DNA of 64,000 nt. Source: DYRB01 sp963802205 (GTDB lineage Bacteria > Pseudomonadota > Gammaproteobacteria > Chromatiales > Chromatiaceae). Every line of letters starts with the position of its first letter. The first letter of the stretch is position 1. The notes under the pieces were generated by a model. The model was not told the origin of the DNA, ran no database searches, and worked only from the letters and a program-made list of their open reading frames with translations. Position numbers and translations under genes: made by a program. Below, piece after piece: positions 19,385-29,292 of this stretch. The DNA lies in NCBI GenBank assembly GCA_963802205.1, contig CAWDHW010000018.1, positions 1 through 64,000 on the forward strand, written 5' to 3'.

Positions 19385-20236
19385 TTAGTACCGCTCCTCG
19401 ACGCGCTTGAATGGGTAGTCGGGTTCACGGTAGCCGCCGGGCTTCTGCCGCTTTGGCAGTTCCACCTTCTCGCGGGGAAGCTCTTGGTACGGAATCCGGT
19501 CGAGCAGGTGCGTGATGATGTTCAGGCGCGCCCGTTTCTTGTCGTCGGACCCGGCGACGTACCAAGGCGCGAACCCCGTATCGGTGGCCGCAAACATGGC
19601 GTCGCGTGCCCGTGAATAGTCATACCAGCGGCTGTAGGACTTGAGGTCCATGGGCGTCAGCTTCCAGATCTTTCGCCCGTCCTTGATGCGCGCCTCAAGC
19701 CGGCGGGTCTGCTCCTCCGGGCTGACTTCGAGCCAGTACTTCAGCAGGATGATCCCGGAATCCACCATGGCCTTCTCGACCAGTGGGACCGCCTCCAGGA
19801 ACCTGGTCGTCTGCACCTCGGTGCAAAAGCCCATGACCCGCTCGACGCCGGCGCGGTTGTACCAACTGCGGTCAAAGATGACCACCTCGCCGGCCGCCGG
19901 AAAGTGCCGGATATAGCGCTGGACATACATCTGGGACTTCTCCCGCTCGGTCGGCGCCGGCAGGGCAACCACGCGGAAGATGCGCGGGCTGACCCGCTCG
20001 GTGATCGCCTTGATGGTGCCGCCCTTGCCGGCACCATCCCGGCCCTCGAACACGATGCAGACCTTGAGCCCCTTGTGGCGGACCCACTCCTGGAGCTTGA
20101 CCAGTTCGACGTGCAGCTTGGCGAGCTGCGCCAGGTACTTCTTGCCCTTCAGCTTTTCCGGCTTTTCGGACCCTTCGGGCACGGTTGGCAGTTCTGACCC
20201 AGCCTTGGCCTTCGCGGCTTTCTTCTCGCTCATCAT
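19385..20236 (-). CDS. ppk2: Polyphosphate kinase 2 (PPK2, single domain)
   Basis: A 283-residue PPK2 protein with Walker A FEGRDGAGKGGTIKA, the lid-region arginines (LPAPTEREKSQ), Walker B FDRSWYNRAGVERVMGF and the C-terminal TPMDLKSYSRWYDYSRARD block. Such single-domain PPK2s use polyphosphate to phosphorylate nucleoside diphosphates (GDP or ADP), or run in reverse. The start is taken at the first of two adjacent ATGs, behind GGAGC. A separate PPK1 gene sits at 52.5 kb, so the genome can both make polyphosphate and draw on it. It is divergent from a small unknown gene at 20417. Confidence 0.95.
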   Translation of the reverse strand: MMSEKKAAKAKAGSELPTVPEGSEKPEKLKGKKYLAQLAKLHVELVKLQEWVRHKGLKVCIVFEGRDGAGKGGTIKAITERVSPRIFRVVALPAPTEREKSQMYVQRYIRHFPAAGEVVIFDRSWYNRAGVERVMGFCTEVQTTRFLEAVPLVEKAMVDSGIILLKYWLEVSPEEQTRRLEARIKDGRKIWKLTPMDLKSYSRWYDYSRARDAMFAATDTGFAPWYVAGSDDKKRARLNIITHLLDRIPYQELPREKVELPKRQKPGGYREPDYPFKRVEERY

Positions 20237-20416
20237 GCTCTTGCTCCGAGTTTGGGGACGTGCAGATCTTCGATTCTTTCCGGTGCCGAGCGGACTGCGG
20301 TATTGTAGTCGCCCCGCGCCCGCGACGACCCGGAGAACTCGGGCAGCGGCGCAGCGTTTCGCGGCCTGGCGCCGGGGCGCGGTCCACCCGCAACACCATG
20401 ACCTTAAGAGGACACC

Positions 20417-20695
20417 ATGACCGAGATCTCGCCGCAGGAAGGGGTCGTCGTCGCCATTTTGGAGCGCTTCGAGAAGTTCAGGCTCCCGCGGGCCCTGGAC
20501 ATCAAGGCGAAGGTCGACCGCGGGGAGCGACTCGACGATGCCGATCTCGCCCACCTCCGGGCGGTCCTGGAGGACACCGAGGAGGTCAAGCGCTATGTGG
20601 ACCAGCGCCCCGACATGCAGGCGCTCTACACCCGTGCCATCGGCCTCTACGGCGAGATCACCAAGAAGGCGCTGGAGAACGAACAGGCACCCTAG
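20417..20695 (+). CDS. Small conserved-looking hypothetical protein
   Basis: A 92-residue charged protein, helical by composition, with an ATG preceded by AAGAGGACACC. There is no membrane segment and no recognised domain. It is transcribed divergently from ppk2 and in line with the membrane-protein/HlyD pair downstream. Good coding character (GC-rich third positions, clear RBS) supports that it is real. Confidence 0.6.
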   Translation: MTEISPQEGVVVAILERFEKFRLPRALDIKAKVDRGERLDDADLAHLRAVLEDTEEVKRYVDQRPDMQALYTRAIGLYGEITKKALENEQAP

Positions 20696-20818
20696 CCGTC
20701 AGGTCGCGCGGCCGACAGCGTGGCGCGCGAAGGCACACATCGGCGGGACCCCCCTGATCGACTCCGGCCCGCCACAGGGCGCCTGACCTCAGCAACATCA
20801 ATTGTAGGAGATTCGCAC

Positions 20819-21241
20819 ATGGCGGAGCCGCTACACCCGGCCGCGATACATCACTTGCCCCCCTTCGTAACGGCGCCGGGGGAGACCGACGTCCTTTTCG
20901 TGGTCATGGCCATCTTCGTGGTGCTCGCCGTGATCGGCATCGGCGTCTTCTACTTCAAGCTCCATGCGCTGCCGGAGCAGATGGCGCATCGCGGCCAGAA
21001 GGTGCAGTTCGAGATCGTCGCGGTGCTGGCGCTGCTGGCGCTCTTCACCCACAACCACGCCTTCTGGATCGCCGGGCTTCTGCTCGCCCTGATCCCGTTG
21101 CCTGACTTCACGACGCCACTGTCGTCGATCTCCGGCTCGCTCGAGCGGATCGCCGCGAACTCGGGCCCCGCGGCGCCGGGGCCTGCACGGGAAGCGCCTT
21201 CGCCGGCCACGAATCAGCCGGCCAGGCACAGGGAGGCATGA
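20819..21241 (+). CDS. Small inner-membrane protein upstream of HlyD-like gene (YiaW/DUF3302-like by position)
   Basis: A 140-residue protein with two hydrophobic helices (about residues 25-46 and 62-88) linked by a short basic loop (KLHALPEQMAHRGQKVQ), and a proline/alanine-rich C-terminal tail. It ends 3 bases before the HlyD-like gene. In enterobacteria a small membrane protein (YiaW, DUF3302) is paired with a HlyD-type protein (YiaV). The layout and size here are the same, but similarity is weak and I infer the analogy mainly from context. Confidence 0.65.
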   Translation: MAEPLHPAAIHHLPPFVTAPGETDVLFVVMAIFVVLAVIGIGVFYFKLHALPEQMAHRGQKVQFEIVAVLALLALFTHNHAFWIAGLLLALIPLPDFTTPLSSISGSLERIAANSGPAAPGPAREAPSPATNQPARHREA

Positions 21242-21244
21242 GCG

Positions 21245-22474
21245 ATGTTTGAGCTCTTACTCTGCTCGTCGCTGACGATCCTGCCGGACTTCCTCTTTCG
21301 CCGCTTCGTGCAGGGCAAGCGGCTCGGGCGCGAGATCACGCTGTTCTCGGTCTGGTTCGAGCTGCGCTGGGGGATCACCCTGTGCCTGATCCTGACCTTG
21401 AGCCTGATCACGACCATCTTCTACTTCCACCCCTCGACCAAGGCCGCCACCTCGGTGTTCCGGACCGTGACCATCCTGCCGGAGACGAACGGCCGGGTGG
21501 CGGAGACCTTCGTCGACATCAACCAACGGGTGGAGGCAGGGCAGCCCCTGTTCCGGCTCGACAGCACCGCACAGGAGGCGGCGGTCGAGACCGCCCGCCG
21601 CAAGATCGCCGAGACCGAGGCCGCCATGGTCGTGGCCAAGTCCCAGCTCGCGGAGGCGGAGGGGCGCATCGTCCAGGCCCGCGGGGCGCTGCAGCAGGCC
21701 GAGGATGAGCTCAAGGCCCGCGCGGAGGTGCAGCGCCGCAGCCCGGCTCGGTCGCCGAGCGCGACGTCGAGCGGGTGCGGGTGCAGGTCGATACCGCGCA
21801 GGGCGCCCTCGACGCCGCCCTGGCGAGCCGCCAGGCCGTCGTGTCGCAGATGGAGTTCCAGCTCCCCGCCCAGAGGGCAAGCGCCGACGCGGCGCTGCGT
21901 GAGGCCGAGGTCGCCCTCAAGAAGACCCTGGTCGTGGCGGGGACCAACGGGCATCCTGCAGCAGTTCGCCCTGCGCCCGGGCGATGTGGTCAACCCGATG
22001 CTCAGGCCCGCCGGCATCCTGGTGCCGGAGCGCAAGGTCACGGCCCTCTTGGCCGGATTCGGGCAGATCGAGTCGCAGGTGCTGAAGGTTGGCATGATCG
22101 GGGAGGTGACTTGCGTCGCCAAGCCCTGGGTCATCGTCCCGGTGGTCGTCACCGAGGTCCAGAACGTCATCGCCTCCGGCCAGGTGCGGCCGACCGACAC
22201 CTTGGTCGATATCCAGCAGCTCGCCCGTCCCGGCACCATCACGGTCATCCTGGAGCCGCTCTACCCGGGTCAGCTCGACGACCTGCCCCAGGGCGGCAGT
22301 TGCATCGCCAACGCCTACACCAACAACCACGAGGCGTTGCAGGACCCGGCCACCGGGACCCTGCGCCGGTTCGGGCTCCACGCCATCGACGCGATCGGCC
22401 TGGTGCACGCGATGATCCTGCGCATCCAGGCGCTGCTCCTGCCGCTACAGACCCTGGTCTTGGGCGGCCATTGA
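21245..22474 (+). CDS. HlyD-family membrane fusion protein, two compensating frame breaks
   Basis: An inner-membrane protein with one N-terminal helix (about residues 43-60), a first lipoyl half (TILPETNGRVAETFVDINQRVEAGQPLFRLD), a coiled-coil hairpin and a second lipoyl half (ILQQFALRPGDVVNPM). The open frame is continuous over 409 codons, but the segment between roughly 21740 and 21955 is out of register. In the +1 frame it reads SVAERDVERVRVQVDTAQGA and then AALREAEVALKKTLVVAG, clearly the missing coiled coil. Two indels of opposite sign therefore bracket it. Fusion proteins of this type link inner-membrane pumps to the envelope; no pump is adjacent apart from the downstream transporter. 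Confidence 0.75.
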   Translation: MFELLLCSSLTILPDFLFRRFVQGKRLGREITLFSVWFELRWGITLCLILTLSLITTIFYFHPSTKAATSVFRTVTILPETNGRVAETFVDINQRVEAGQPLFRLDSTAQEAAVETARRKIAETEAAMVVAKSQLAEAEGRIVQARGALQQAEDELKARAEVQRRSPARSPSATSSGCGCRSIPRRAPSTPPWRAARPSCRRWSSSSPPRGQAPTRRCVRPRSPSRRPWSWRGPTGILQQFALRPGDVVNPMLRPAGILVPERKVTALLAGFGQIESQVLKVGMIGEVTCVAKPWVIVPVVVTEVQNVIASGQVRPTDTLVDIQQLARPGTITVILEPLYPGQLDDLPQGGSCIANAYTNNHEALQDPATGTLRRFGLHAIDAIGLVHAMILRIQALLLPLQTLVLGGH

Positions 22475-22581
22475 GGCCCCTGCCGATGCCCCAGACGATT
22501 CGCGACAGGGGCGACCTCGCCCGCGACGGCGTTGTCCGTCTCAGCTTCAGGCGCCCCAGGGCTGAGAACTGCCGAGGCACT

Positions 22582-23614
22582 ATGCAGACCCATCGCATCC
22601 TCTCCATCGCGGCCCTGCTCCTCGCCGTCCTGACGGCTCCCCTGGTCGTTCAGGGGGCGGACCTGCTCCCGACCATCCAGGCCCGCGGGCAGCTCCGCTG
22701 CGGGGTGAGCGAGGGCATACCAGGGGTTCTCGCAGCGCGACGCGGGCGGCCGCTGGACTGGGCTCGATGCCGATTTTTGCCGTGCCGTGGCGGCGGCGGT
22801 GCTGGGGGACGCGGACAGGGTCGAGTTCGTCCCGCTCATGGCATCCGCACGCTTCCCGGCCCTCGAAGCCCGCAGCGTGGACCTCCTGGCCCGCAACACC
22901 ACCTGGACCCTGACCCGGGAGGTTGTCCTCGGAGTCCAGTTCCCGGCGGTGCTCCTTTATGACGGCCAGGGGTTCCTGGTCCCCGTATCCAAGGGCATCG
23001 AAAGCCCTCGGCAACTGGACGGCGCGGTCGTATGTGTGGAGAAGGGGACGACTCATGTGGCCAATCTCCAGCGTTACGCCCGCGGGCAGGGGATCACCCT
23101 GACCCCGTTGGTTCTGGACTCGGCCACCGAGGTCGCCGCGGCCTTCTTCGCCGGGCGCTGCGCCGCCTACTCCTCGGACTCCACCCAGCTCGCCGCCGCC
23201 CGTCAACAGGCACCAGGCGGCCCCGCCAATTACCGCTTGCTCCCCGAGCGCATCTCCAAGGAACCCCTGGCCCCCGTCGTCTGGGGGGGCGACCCTCGAT
23301 GGGCATCGGTGGTGCGCTGGGTCCTTTACGCCCTGGTCCTGGCGGAAGAGGACGGCATCACCCAGGACAATGTGGAGGCCAAGGTGGCGGCCAGGGAAGG
23401 GCTCGGCGGCTGGATCTCGCCTGATGAATACAAACTCGTCTCCCAGGCAATGGGTCTGAGCCGCGGCTGGGCGGTGCGCGCCATCAAAGCCGTGGGCAAC
23501 TATGGCGAGGTCTTCGAGCGCAATCTCGGGACCGGAAGCCCCCTGCGGCTCGAGCGTGGACTCAATCGCCTCTGGAACCAGGGGGGGCTGATGTACGCCC
23601 CGCCCATTGACTGA
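22582..23614 (+). CDS. Amino-acid ABC-type periplasmic substrate-binding protein, one frame break
   Basis: The start at 22582 gives a Sec signal (RILSIAALLLAVLTAPLVVQ) and the family opening LLPTIQARGQLRCGVSEGIPG. A surplus G near 22726 throws the frame; skipping it yields FSQRDAGGRWTGLDADFCRA and joins the long open frame through to 23614. The rest shows the AapJ-type order VDLLARNTTWTLTREV, VCVEKGTTHVANLQ, AYSSDSTQLA, VVWGGDPRWASVVRWVLYAL and the C-terminal SPLRLERGLNRLWNQGGLMYAPP. Proteins of this kind bind general L-amino acids. No ABC permease or ATPase gene is adjacent, so this is an orphan binding protein. Confidence 0.8.
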
Positions 23615-23641
23615 CGTCGGGCCAAAGGGAGCACCATCACC

Positions 23642-24983
23642 ATGACCGACTTCCAGATCTATCTGACGGTGGCGATCTTCGCCGGGGTCATCCTGGTCAT
23701 CGCCTTCGACCTCATCGACATGGCCGTTGCAGCCCTGGCCGGGGTCTGCCTCCTCCTCGCCCTGGGGCTCCTGGACAGCGAGGACCTTCTGGCGGCGGCC
23801 GTCACCGCCGGGGGGCCACTGGCGCTCCTGTTCGGCGGCATGGTGGTGGCCCGGGTCCTGGCCCGCACCGGGGTCTTCGATTGGGTTGGGGAGCGCTTCC
23901 TGCGCGCCACGGGGGGCAGCGGACGGCGCTACCTGCTCCTGCTGGTGGCCCTGGTGGCCCCGATCTGCGCCTTCCTCCCCAACGCCACCACCGTGATCCT
24001 GGTCGCGCCGGTCATCATCGGCGTCGCCCGGGCGCTCAAGGTGGACTTCGTCGGCCCCATGGTCCTGACCGCGGTGGTGAGCAACTCCGCGGGGATGCTG
24101 ACCCTGGTGGGGGACCCCGCCACCTTCCTGGTGGGGAGCGCCATCGGTATGTCCTTCGCCGAATACCTGTACCGCGTGAGCCTGGGGGGCCTGTTGGCGG
24201 TGCTGGTCATACTGCCGCTCCTGCCGCGCCTCATGCCCGAGGTCTGGGCCGTGCGCCTCACCCTGCCCCCGGCGATCCCGGCTACACCCATACAGCGCCC
24301 GGGCTTCGTTGCCCTCGCCCTGGTGGTGCTGTTCGTCATGGTCGCACTCTTCCTCGTCGGCGAGGCCCTGCCGACCCATATAGTCCCCCCGGCGGTGGCG
24401 ATCATCGGGGCCACCCTGGCCCTGCTGGTGATCTACGGGACCAGGGTCGAGCCGGTGGATGCCGTGCTGCGGGATGTGGACTGGAAGACCCTGATCTTCC
24501 TCGGCTGCCATCTTCGTCCTGGTGCAGGGGTTCACCAAGACAGGGCTCTTGCAGGGGCTTTCGGTCCAGCTCTACGGCTGGTTCGGGGCCGATCTGACCC
24601 TGGTGGCCCTGCTCCTGCTGGCGGGGATCGGGATGCTGTCGAGCCTGCTGGCCAACATCCCGGTGGTCGCCGCGGCCCTGATCATGACCAAGGGCTATCT
24701 GGTGGCCGCCGCGGCGGTCCCGGAGGTCGCCCTGGCCGCCGGCTTCACCGACTGGCCAGCGGCCACCATCCCGGTCTTCATTGCCATGATGTTCGGCGCC
24801 ACCCTGGGGGGCAACGCCACCCTGGTGGGGGCCTCCGCCAACATCGTCGCCGTGGGCATCTGCGCCAAGGAGGGGGAGCGCGTGACCTTCGCCCGTTTTG
24901 CCCGCTACGGGGTCCCCATCACCCTGGTGCAACTGGCCTTGGGCGCCCTCTACGTCCTTGTCATGACCGTCTTCATGGCCTGA
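23642..24983 (+). CDS. SLC13/ArsB-superfamily ion transporter, one frame break
   Basis: About 447 residues once a single indel near 24504 is corrected. The N-terminal part (to DWKTLIFLG) and the C-terminal part (IFVLVQGFTKTGLLQG onward) join smoothly. Some ten to twelve membrane helices carry the repeat signatures LPNATTVILVAP, NSAGMLTLVGDPATFLVGSAIG and the mirrored MMFGATLGGNATLVGASANIVAVG, diagnostic of the IT superfamily (ArsB, NhaD, citrate and dicarboxylate carriers). Substrate uncertain: dicarboxylate, citrate or Na+/H+ exchange. It starts 28 bases after the binding protein. Confidence 0.82.
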
Positions 24984-25323
24984 GGGGGCGGGGCGGGTCA
25001 GCCCAGCGGCAAATGCGACTCCCTTGGCGGCGTGATCCTTCACGGATTCATTCTTGACCTGCCCGGCCTGTCATCCCACGCCCGTGGGCTCATGGTCCTT
25101 GCCTGCTAGACGACTCATCGATCTTGGGCTGACGAATACTGGATCGGCTCCCCTCACGGCCAATGACAGCGGCCGCCGGATGTTTCACCCATGATCATGC
25201 CGAGAACACCCTCCGCCTTCGGGCTCACATGTGGCTGGTTTCACGCCCCCGCGTCAGGCTCATGTGTCGTTGCATAACGCTTTCACTGGCCCCAGGGCCG
25301 CGGAGCGGTGACAATGCCGCATC
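24984..25323. other. Intergenic region, nothing recognised
   Basis: About 340 bases. I see no gene, hairpin with T-run, or repeat. Confidence 0.4.
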
Positions 25324-25776
25324 ATGACCGATGCGATCTGGAATTGGGCAGGTTCCCATGAATGGCTCATGGCGGGGCTCACCATCGCCTCCCTGGCGAT
25401 GTTTGCGGGTTCCCTGCTGGCCCTGCCCTTCCTGGTAGCGTGGCTCCCGGCGGACTACTTCGCGGACCCGGCCCGCCACGCCAGCCGGCTGCGCCGCCTA
25501 CATCCCCTGGTCTACCTGGCGGTTCTGGTGCTCAAGAACCTGCTCGGATGGGTGCTGGTGTTGGCTGGCATCGCCATGCTGGTGCTCCCAGGCCAGGGTC
25601 TCGTCACCATACTCATTGGCCTGGTGCTCAGCGACTTCCCGGGCAAGTTCGCCCTCGAACGCCGCTTGGCGTGCACGCCTGCGATCTTCAACGCCCTGAA
25701 CTGGCTGCGTAGACGGGCCGGTCACGCCCCCCTGCAGGCACCCCTGGACCCAGATGGCCGCCCCTGCGGCAGTTAG
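25324..25776 (+). CDS. PGPGW-like putative transmembrane protein
   Basis: A 150-residue protein with an N-terminal helix (residues 15-40) and a second hydrophobic block containing LLGWVLVLAGIAMLVLPGQGLVTILIGLVLSDFP in short segments, resembling the PGPGW putative transmembrane family (LPGPG followed by a hydrophobic stretch). The function is unknown in that family. The ATG directly follows the upstream intergenic stretch. It is convergent with pntB, with 18 bases between the ends. Confidence 0.7.
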   Translation: MTDAIWNWAGSHEWLMAGLTIASLAMFAGSLLALPFLVAWLPADYFADPARHASRLRRLHPLVYLAVLVLKNLLGWVLVLAGIAMLVLPGQGLVTILIGLVLSDFPGKFALERRLACTPAIFNALNWLRRRAGHAPLQAPLDPDGRPCGS

Positions 25777-25794
25777 AACTGCCGCAGGGGCCTG

Positions 25795-27195
25795 TCAGTG
25801 GCCGCGGCCCTTCAGGGCGTTGACCATGCCCTCGATGGTGGCCTTGGCATCGCCAAACACAAGGGAGGTGTTGTCCTGGTAAAAGAGCAGGTTGTCCACG
25901 CCGGAGTAGCCGGGACGCATGGAGCGCTTGAGGAAGTAGACCTGCCGGGCCTTGCCCGCGTCCAGGATCGGCATGCCATAGATCGGGCTGCTGCTGTCCT
26001 CTTTGGCGGCCGGGTTCACCACATCGTTGGCGCCCACCACCAAGGCTACGTCGGCGCTGGGGAATTCGGGGTTGACCTCGTCCATTTCCAGCACTTGCTC
26101 GTAGGGGATATCCGCCTCGGCCAGTAGCACGTTCATGTGTCCTGGCATGCGCCCAGCCACCGGGTGGACGGCGAAACGTACCTCTACGCCGCGCGCCTCC
26201 AACTGCTCCATCAACTCCTTGAGTGCGTGCTGGGCCTGGGACACGGCCATGCCGTAACCGGGGACTATGATTACCTTGCCCGCATCCTCCATCCAATAGA
26301 CCACATCCTCCACCGAGGCGGACTTGATGCCCTTTTGTGCCGCCTGGGCACCGCCTGAGGCCTCGCCGCCGGTCTCGCTGCCGAAGCCGCCGAACACCAC
26401 ATTGAAGATGGAGCGGTTCATCGCCTTGCACATGATGAAGGACAGGATGGCACCGGAGAACCCCACCAGGGCACCGACGATAATCAGGAGGTGGTTGCCC
26501 AGGGTGAAGCCGGTGGCCGCCGCCGCCCAGCCCGAGTAGCTGTTCAGCATGGAGATGATCACGGGCATGTCCGCCCCGCCGATGGGGATGATCAGGGTCA
26601 CCCCGAGCACGAACGACAGCAGGGTCATCAGGATCAGTGCGGCGAAGCTCCCGGTCATGGCGAAGTAAACTGCCAACCCCAGGGTTGCCAGGCCGAGCAG
26701 GGCATTGAGGAGGTGTTGGCCGGCGAACTTGACCGGTTGGCCGCTGATCAGGCCCTGGAGCTTGCCGAAGGCGATCACAGATCCGGTGAAGGTGATGCCG
26801 CCGATGACGATGCCCGCAGACAGCTCGCCCATCAGGACCCCGTTCAGGGCACCCTTGGCGGCGTGGTTGAGGAAGGTGCCGATGGCTACCAGCACCGCCG
26901 CCAGACCGACGAAACTATGCAGGGCCGCCACCAGTTGCGGCATGGCGGTCATCTGGATGCGCGCCGCGAGCACCGAGCCGATCACCGCACCCGCGGCCAC
27001 CCCGGCGATGATGAGGCCGTAGGATGTCACACCGGCACCGAGCAGGGTCGCCGCGACCGCTATCACCATGCCGGCCATGCCGTAGAGGTTGCCGCGCCGG
27101 GCGGAGGCCGGGTGGGTGAGGCCCTTGAGGGCGAAAATGAACAGGATCGCGGAGGCGAGGTAGGCGATGGCCTGGTAATTCACGGAGATCTGCAT
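25795..27195 (-). CDS. pntB: NAD(P) transhydrogenase subunit beta (PntB)
   Basis: A 466-residue subunit: N-terminal domain II with about eight or nine membrane helices, then the NADP(H)-binding domain III with the fingerprint IVPGYGMAVSQAQHALKEL and the loops HPVAGRMPGHMNVLLAEA and VVGANDVVNPAA. Together with the alpha subunits it couples proton influx to hydride transfer from NADH to NADP+, supplying NADPH for CO2 fixation or biosynthesis. It is last in the operon pntAA-pntAB-pntB, beginning 12 bases after pntAB. Confidence 0.97.
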   Translation of the reverse strand: MQISVNYQAIAYLASAILFIFALKGLTHPASARRGNLYGMAGMVIAVAATLLGAGVTSYGLIIAGVAAGAVIGSVLAARIQMTAMPQLVAALHSFVGLAAVLVAIGTFLNHAAKGALNGVLMGELSAGIVIGGITFTGSVIAFGKLQGLISGQPVKFAGQHLLNALLGLATLGLAVYFAMTGSFAALILMTLLSFVLGVTLIIPIGGADMPVIISMLNSYSGWAAAATGFTLGNHLLIIVGALVGFSGAILSFIMCKAMNRSIFNVVFGGFGSETGGEASGGAQAAQKGIKSASVEDVVYWMEDAGKVIIVPGYGMAVSQAQHALKELMEQLEARGVEVRFAVHPVAGRMPGHMNVLLAEADIPYEQVLEMDEVNPEFPSADVALVVGANDVVNPAAKEDSSSPIYGMPILDAGKARQVYFLKRSMRPGYSGVDNLLFYQDNTSLVFGDAKATIEGMVNALKGRGH

Positions 27196-27207
27196 CGCGG
27201 GGGCCCC

Positions 27208-27495
27208 TTACTTGCCCTTCTTCTTGAACATGGACAGCATGCGATGGGTCACCAGGAAGCCGCCGAAGACATTGATGGAGGCGAGCAGCACGGCAAAGAA
27301 GCCGATGATCTCCGCGGCGGTGCCGACCCCTTCGAGTCCGGTCACCAACAGGGCGCCGACGACGACGATACCGGAGATGGCATTGGTCAGGGCCACCAGC
27401 GGGGTATGCAGGGAGGGGGTCACCCCCCAGATCACGTAGTAGCCGATGAAGCAGGCCAACACGAAGACGTAGAGTGCAAACAGGGTCTCAGGCAT
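27208..27495 (-). CDS. pntAB: NAD(P) transhydrogenase alpha subunit, membrane part (PntAB)
   Basis: A 95-residue membrane protein with three or four helices, containing the family segment TPSLHTPLVALTNAISGIV and the VFGGFLVTHRMLSMFKKK end. It is the separated C-terminal membrane part of the alpha subunit, as in three-gene pnt operons of many bacteria, and is placed between the NAD-binding part and PntB with short spacers. Confidence 0.95.
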   Translation of the reverse strand: MPETLFALYVFVLACFIGYYVIWGVTPSLHTPLVALTNAISGIVVVGALLVTGLEGVGTAAEIIGFFAVLLASINVFGGFLVTHRMLSMFKKKGK

Positions 27496-27531
27496 GGGGA
27501 ATCCTTCGGGGCTGAAGCGCGGTGCCTGGGG

Positions 27532-28623
27532 TCAGGGCCGCACCAGGGTGGTTCGGGTGATCTCGTCGGCCTCGAAGTCCTTGAGACTTAGGCCCCCGTC
27601 GCCCTGCTCGACCAACAGCTCCAGCAGATTGGCGAGGTTTTTGGCGTAGAAGGCGCTGGCATCCGCTGGCACCATGGCCGGGTAGTTGGTGTAGCCGACC
27701 AGGGTCACGCCGTGCTTGACCACCACCCGATCCGGCTCGGTCAGGGAGCAGTTGCCGCCGCTCGCCGCAGCCAGGTCCACGATCACCGAGCCGGGGCGCA
27801 TGCGCTGTACCACATCCTCGGCGATGAGCCGCGGGGCCGGACGGCAGGGGATCATGGCCGTGCTGACGATCGCATGGGCCTTGGCCAGCTCGTTGCCGAG
27901 TAGAGCCTGCTGGCGCGCCTTGGCCTCGGCGGACAACTCCCGGGCGTAACCGCCCTCACCGGAGCCGCTCTCGCCGATGTCCAGTTCGATGGCCTTGGCC
28001 CCCAGGGAGCGGATCTGCTCCCTGGTCTCCGGGCGCACGTCGTAGGCATACACGTCGGCCCCCAGGCGGCGCGCCGTGGCGATGGCCTGCAACCCCGCCA
28101 CCCCGACCCCCAGGATCATCACCCGGGCAGGCTTGGCCGAGCCGGCGGAGGTCATCATCGCCGGGAAGAAGCGCCCGTACTGGGCCGCGGCCTCGACCAC
28201 GGCCCGGTAGCCCGCAAGGTTACTCTGGGAGGACAGGGCGTCCATGGACTGGGCGCGGGAGATACGCGGCATGCGTTCCATGCCCAGCACCCGAATTGCC
28301 TTGGCGTGCATGGCCTGAAGCACAGGGTCGTCGCCGCAGGTCTCGATCAGGCCCAGGTAGACGGCCCCGTCGGCCATGGCGGCCACCTCGTCCAGGGAGG
28401 GCTTGCGCACCTTGAGCACGATGTCGGCGCCCAATGCCTCCGCCCGATCCACCAGCCGCGCCCCGGCCTCCTGGTACTGGGTGTCCGGGTAGTGAGCTGC
28501 GACCCCAGCCCCGGTCTCGATGCACAGGTCGAGGCCGATCTTGATCAGTCGCTTGACCACCTCGGGGGTGGAAGCGACCCGGGTCTCACCGGCCAGGGTC
28601 TCGCATGGAATGCCTACTATCAT
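27532..28623 (-). CDS. pntAA: NAD(P) transhydrogenase alpha subunit, NAD-binding part (PntAA)
   Basis: A 363-residue domain I protein with alanine-dehydrogenase-like N-terminal IVGIPCETLAGETRVASTPEVV, the NAD Rossmann motif GVGVAGLQAIATARRLGADVYAYD and the RPGSVIVDLAAASGGN segment. The start at 28623 is chosen at the conserved MIVGIP; the frame stays open 21 codons further but with no homologous sequence. First gene of the operon. Confidence 0.96.
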   Translation of the reverse strand: MIVGIPCETLAGETRVASTPEVVKRLIKIGLDLCIETGAGVAAHYPDTQYQEAGARLVDRAEALGADIVLKVRKPSLDEVAAMADGAVYLGLIETCGDDPVLQAMHAKAIRVLGMERMPRISRAQSMDALSSQSNLAGYRAVVEAAAQYGRFFPAMMTSAGSAKPARVMILGVGVAGLQAIATARRLGADVYAYDVRPETREQIRSLGAKAIELDIGESGSGEGGYARELSAEAKARQQALLGNELAKAHAIVSTAMIPCRPAPRLIAEDVVQRMRPGSVIVDLAAASGGNCSLTEPDRVVVKHGVTLVGYTNYPAMVPADASAFYAKNLANLLELLVEQGDGGLSLKDFEADEITRTTLVRP

Positions 28624-28699
28624 CGGTGTGTTCTGATTCCCTGCAGGGCGAAAAGGCGCTGGATTATCGGTGCGCTTGGGCGGCATCGCAAGCTGGAGT

Positions 28700-28732
28700 C
28701 TTGCCCAATGACGGATGAGCCTGAAGGGGGGC
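28700..28732 (+). repeat. Dispersed ~32-bp repeat, copy A
   Basis: A 32-base stretch beginning CTTGCCCAATGAC and ending GATGAGCCTGAAGGGGGGC recurs at 44221-44252 with two mismatches, and a shortened inverted version lies at 45514-45535. Copy A sits between pntAA and a transposase remnant. Confidence 0.65.
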
Positions 28733-28884
28733 GTGATTCCAAGCTGAGGTGAGTCTGAAGGCGGCGGTGCCGTCCCCCGCTGTGGCGATGTGGCTGTGAG
28801 CGGACGACCCGCTTGTCCCGAACGCTGAGAGGCTGTGCGAAAACCTCGCGTCCGGCGGATTTGAAGGGGGAAACAGGTAAAATG

Positions 28885-29222
28885 CCGAGGCCACGGTCAT
28901 CCATGAACAGCTCGACCAAGCCGCCGAGCGCACCATCGTCTACGCACCGGTGCCCAAGCCAAAGAATGCCGCGACCGATCCGTACCGCGCCAAAGACGAT
29001 GCCAGCCCAGCGGTGGGCGCCTGCGCACGCGCATGGGGACCAGGCGCGGCCAAGGAACGCTCCAAAGAGCGGGCGGCCACGGCCGCGAGCGTCAACGCCC
29101 GGGCGTGCGAACGCGGTCTGCTGCGACTACGGGTGCGCGGCACGGACAAGGCGCGGGGCGTCCTGTAGATGTATGCACTCGCCCACAACCCGATGCGCAC
29201 CTTCGCCTTGGCGCCCGAATGA
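28885..29222 (+). mobile_element. C-terminal remnant of an IS1182-type transposase
   Basis: The reading shows TIVYAPVPKPK, then KERAATAASVNA, RGLLRLRVRG and, after an in-frame TAG, MYALAHNPMRTFALAPE. This is the typical C-terminus of IS1182/IS5-group transposases (YKERAATAE, RVRG, ALAHN). There are at least one internal frame slip and a stop, and no N-terminal half. A dead fragment. Confidence 0.75.
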
Positions 29223-29292
29223 CTCGGGCGCGGGGTAGGTGCGTCCAAGGGTATCACGATGGCAATATAACGCATGGATTCAAAACTATTCT

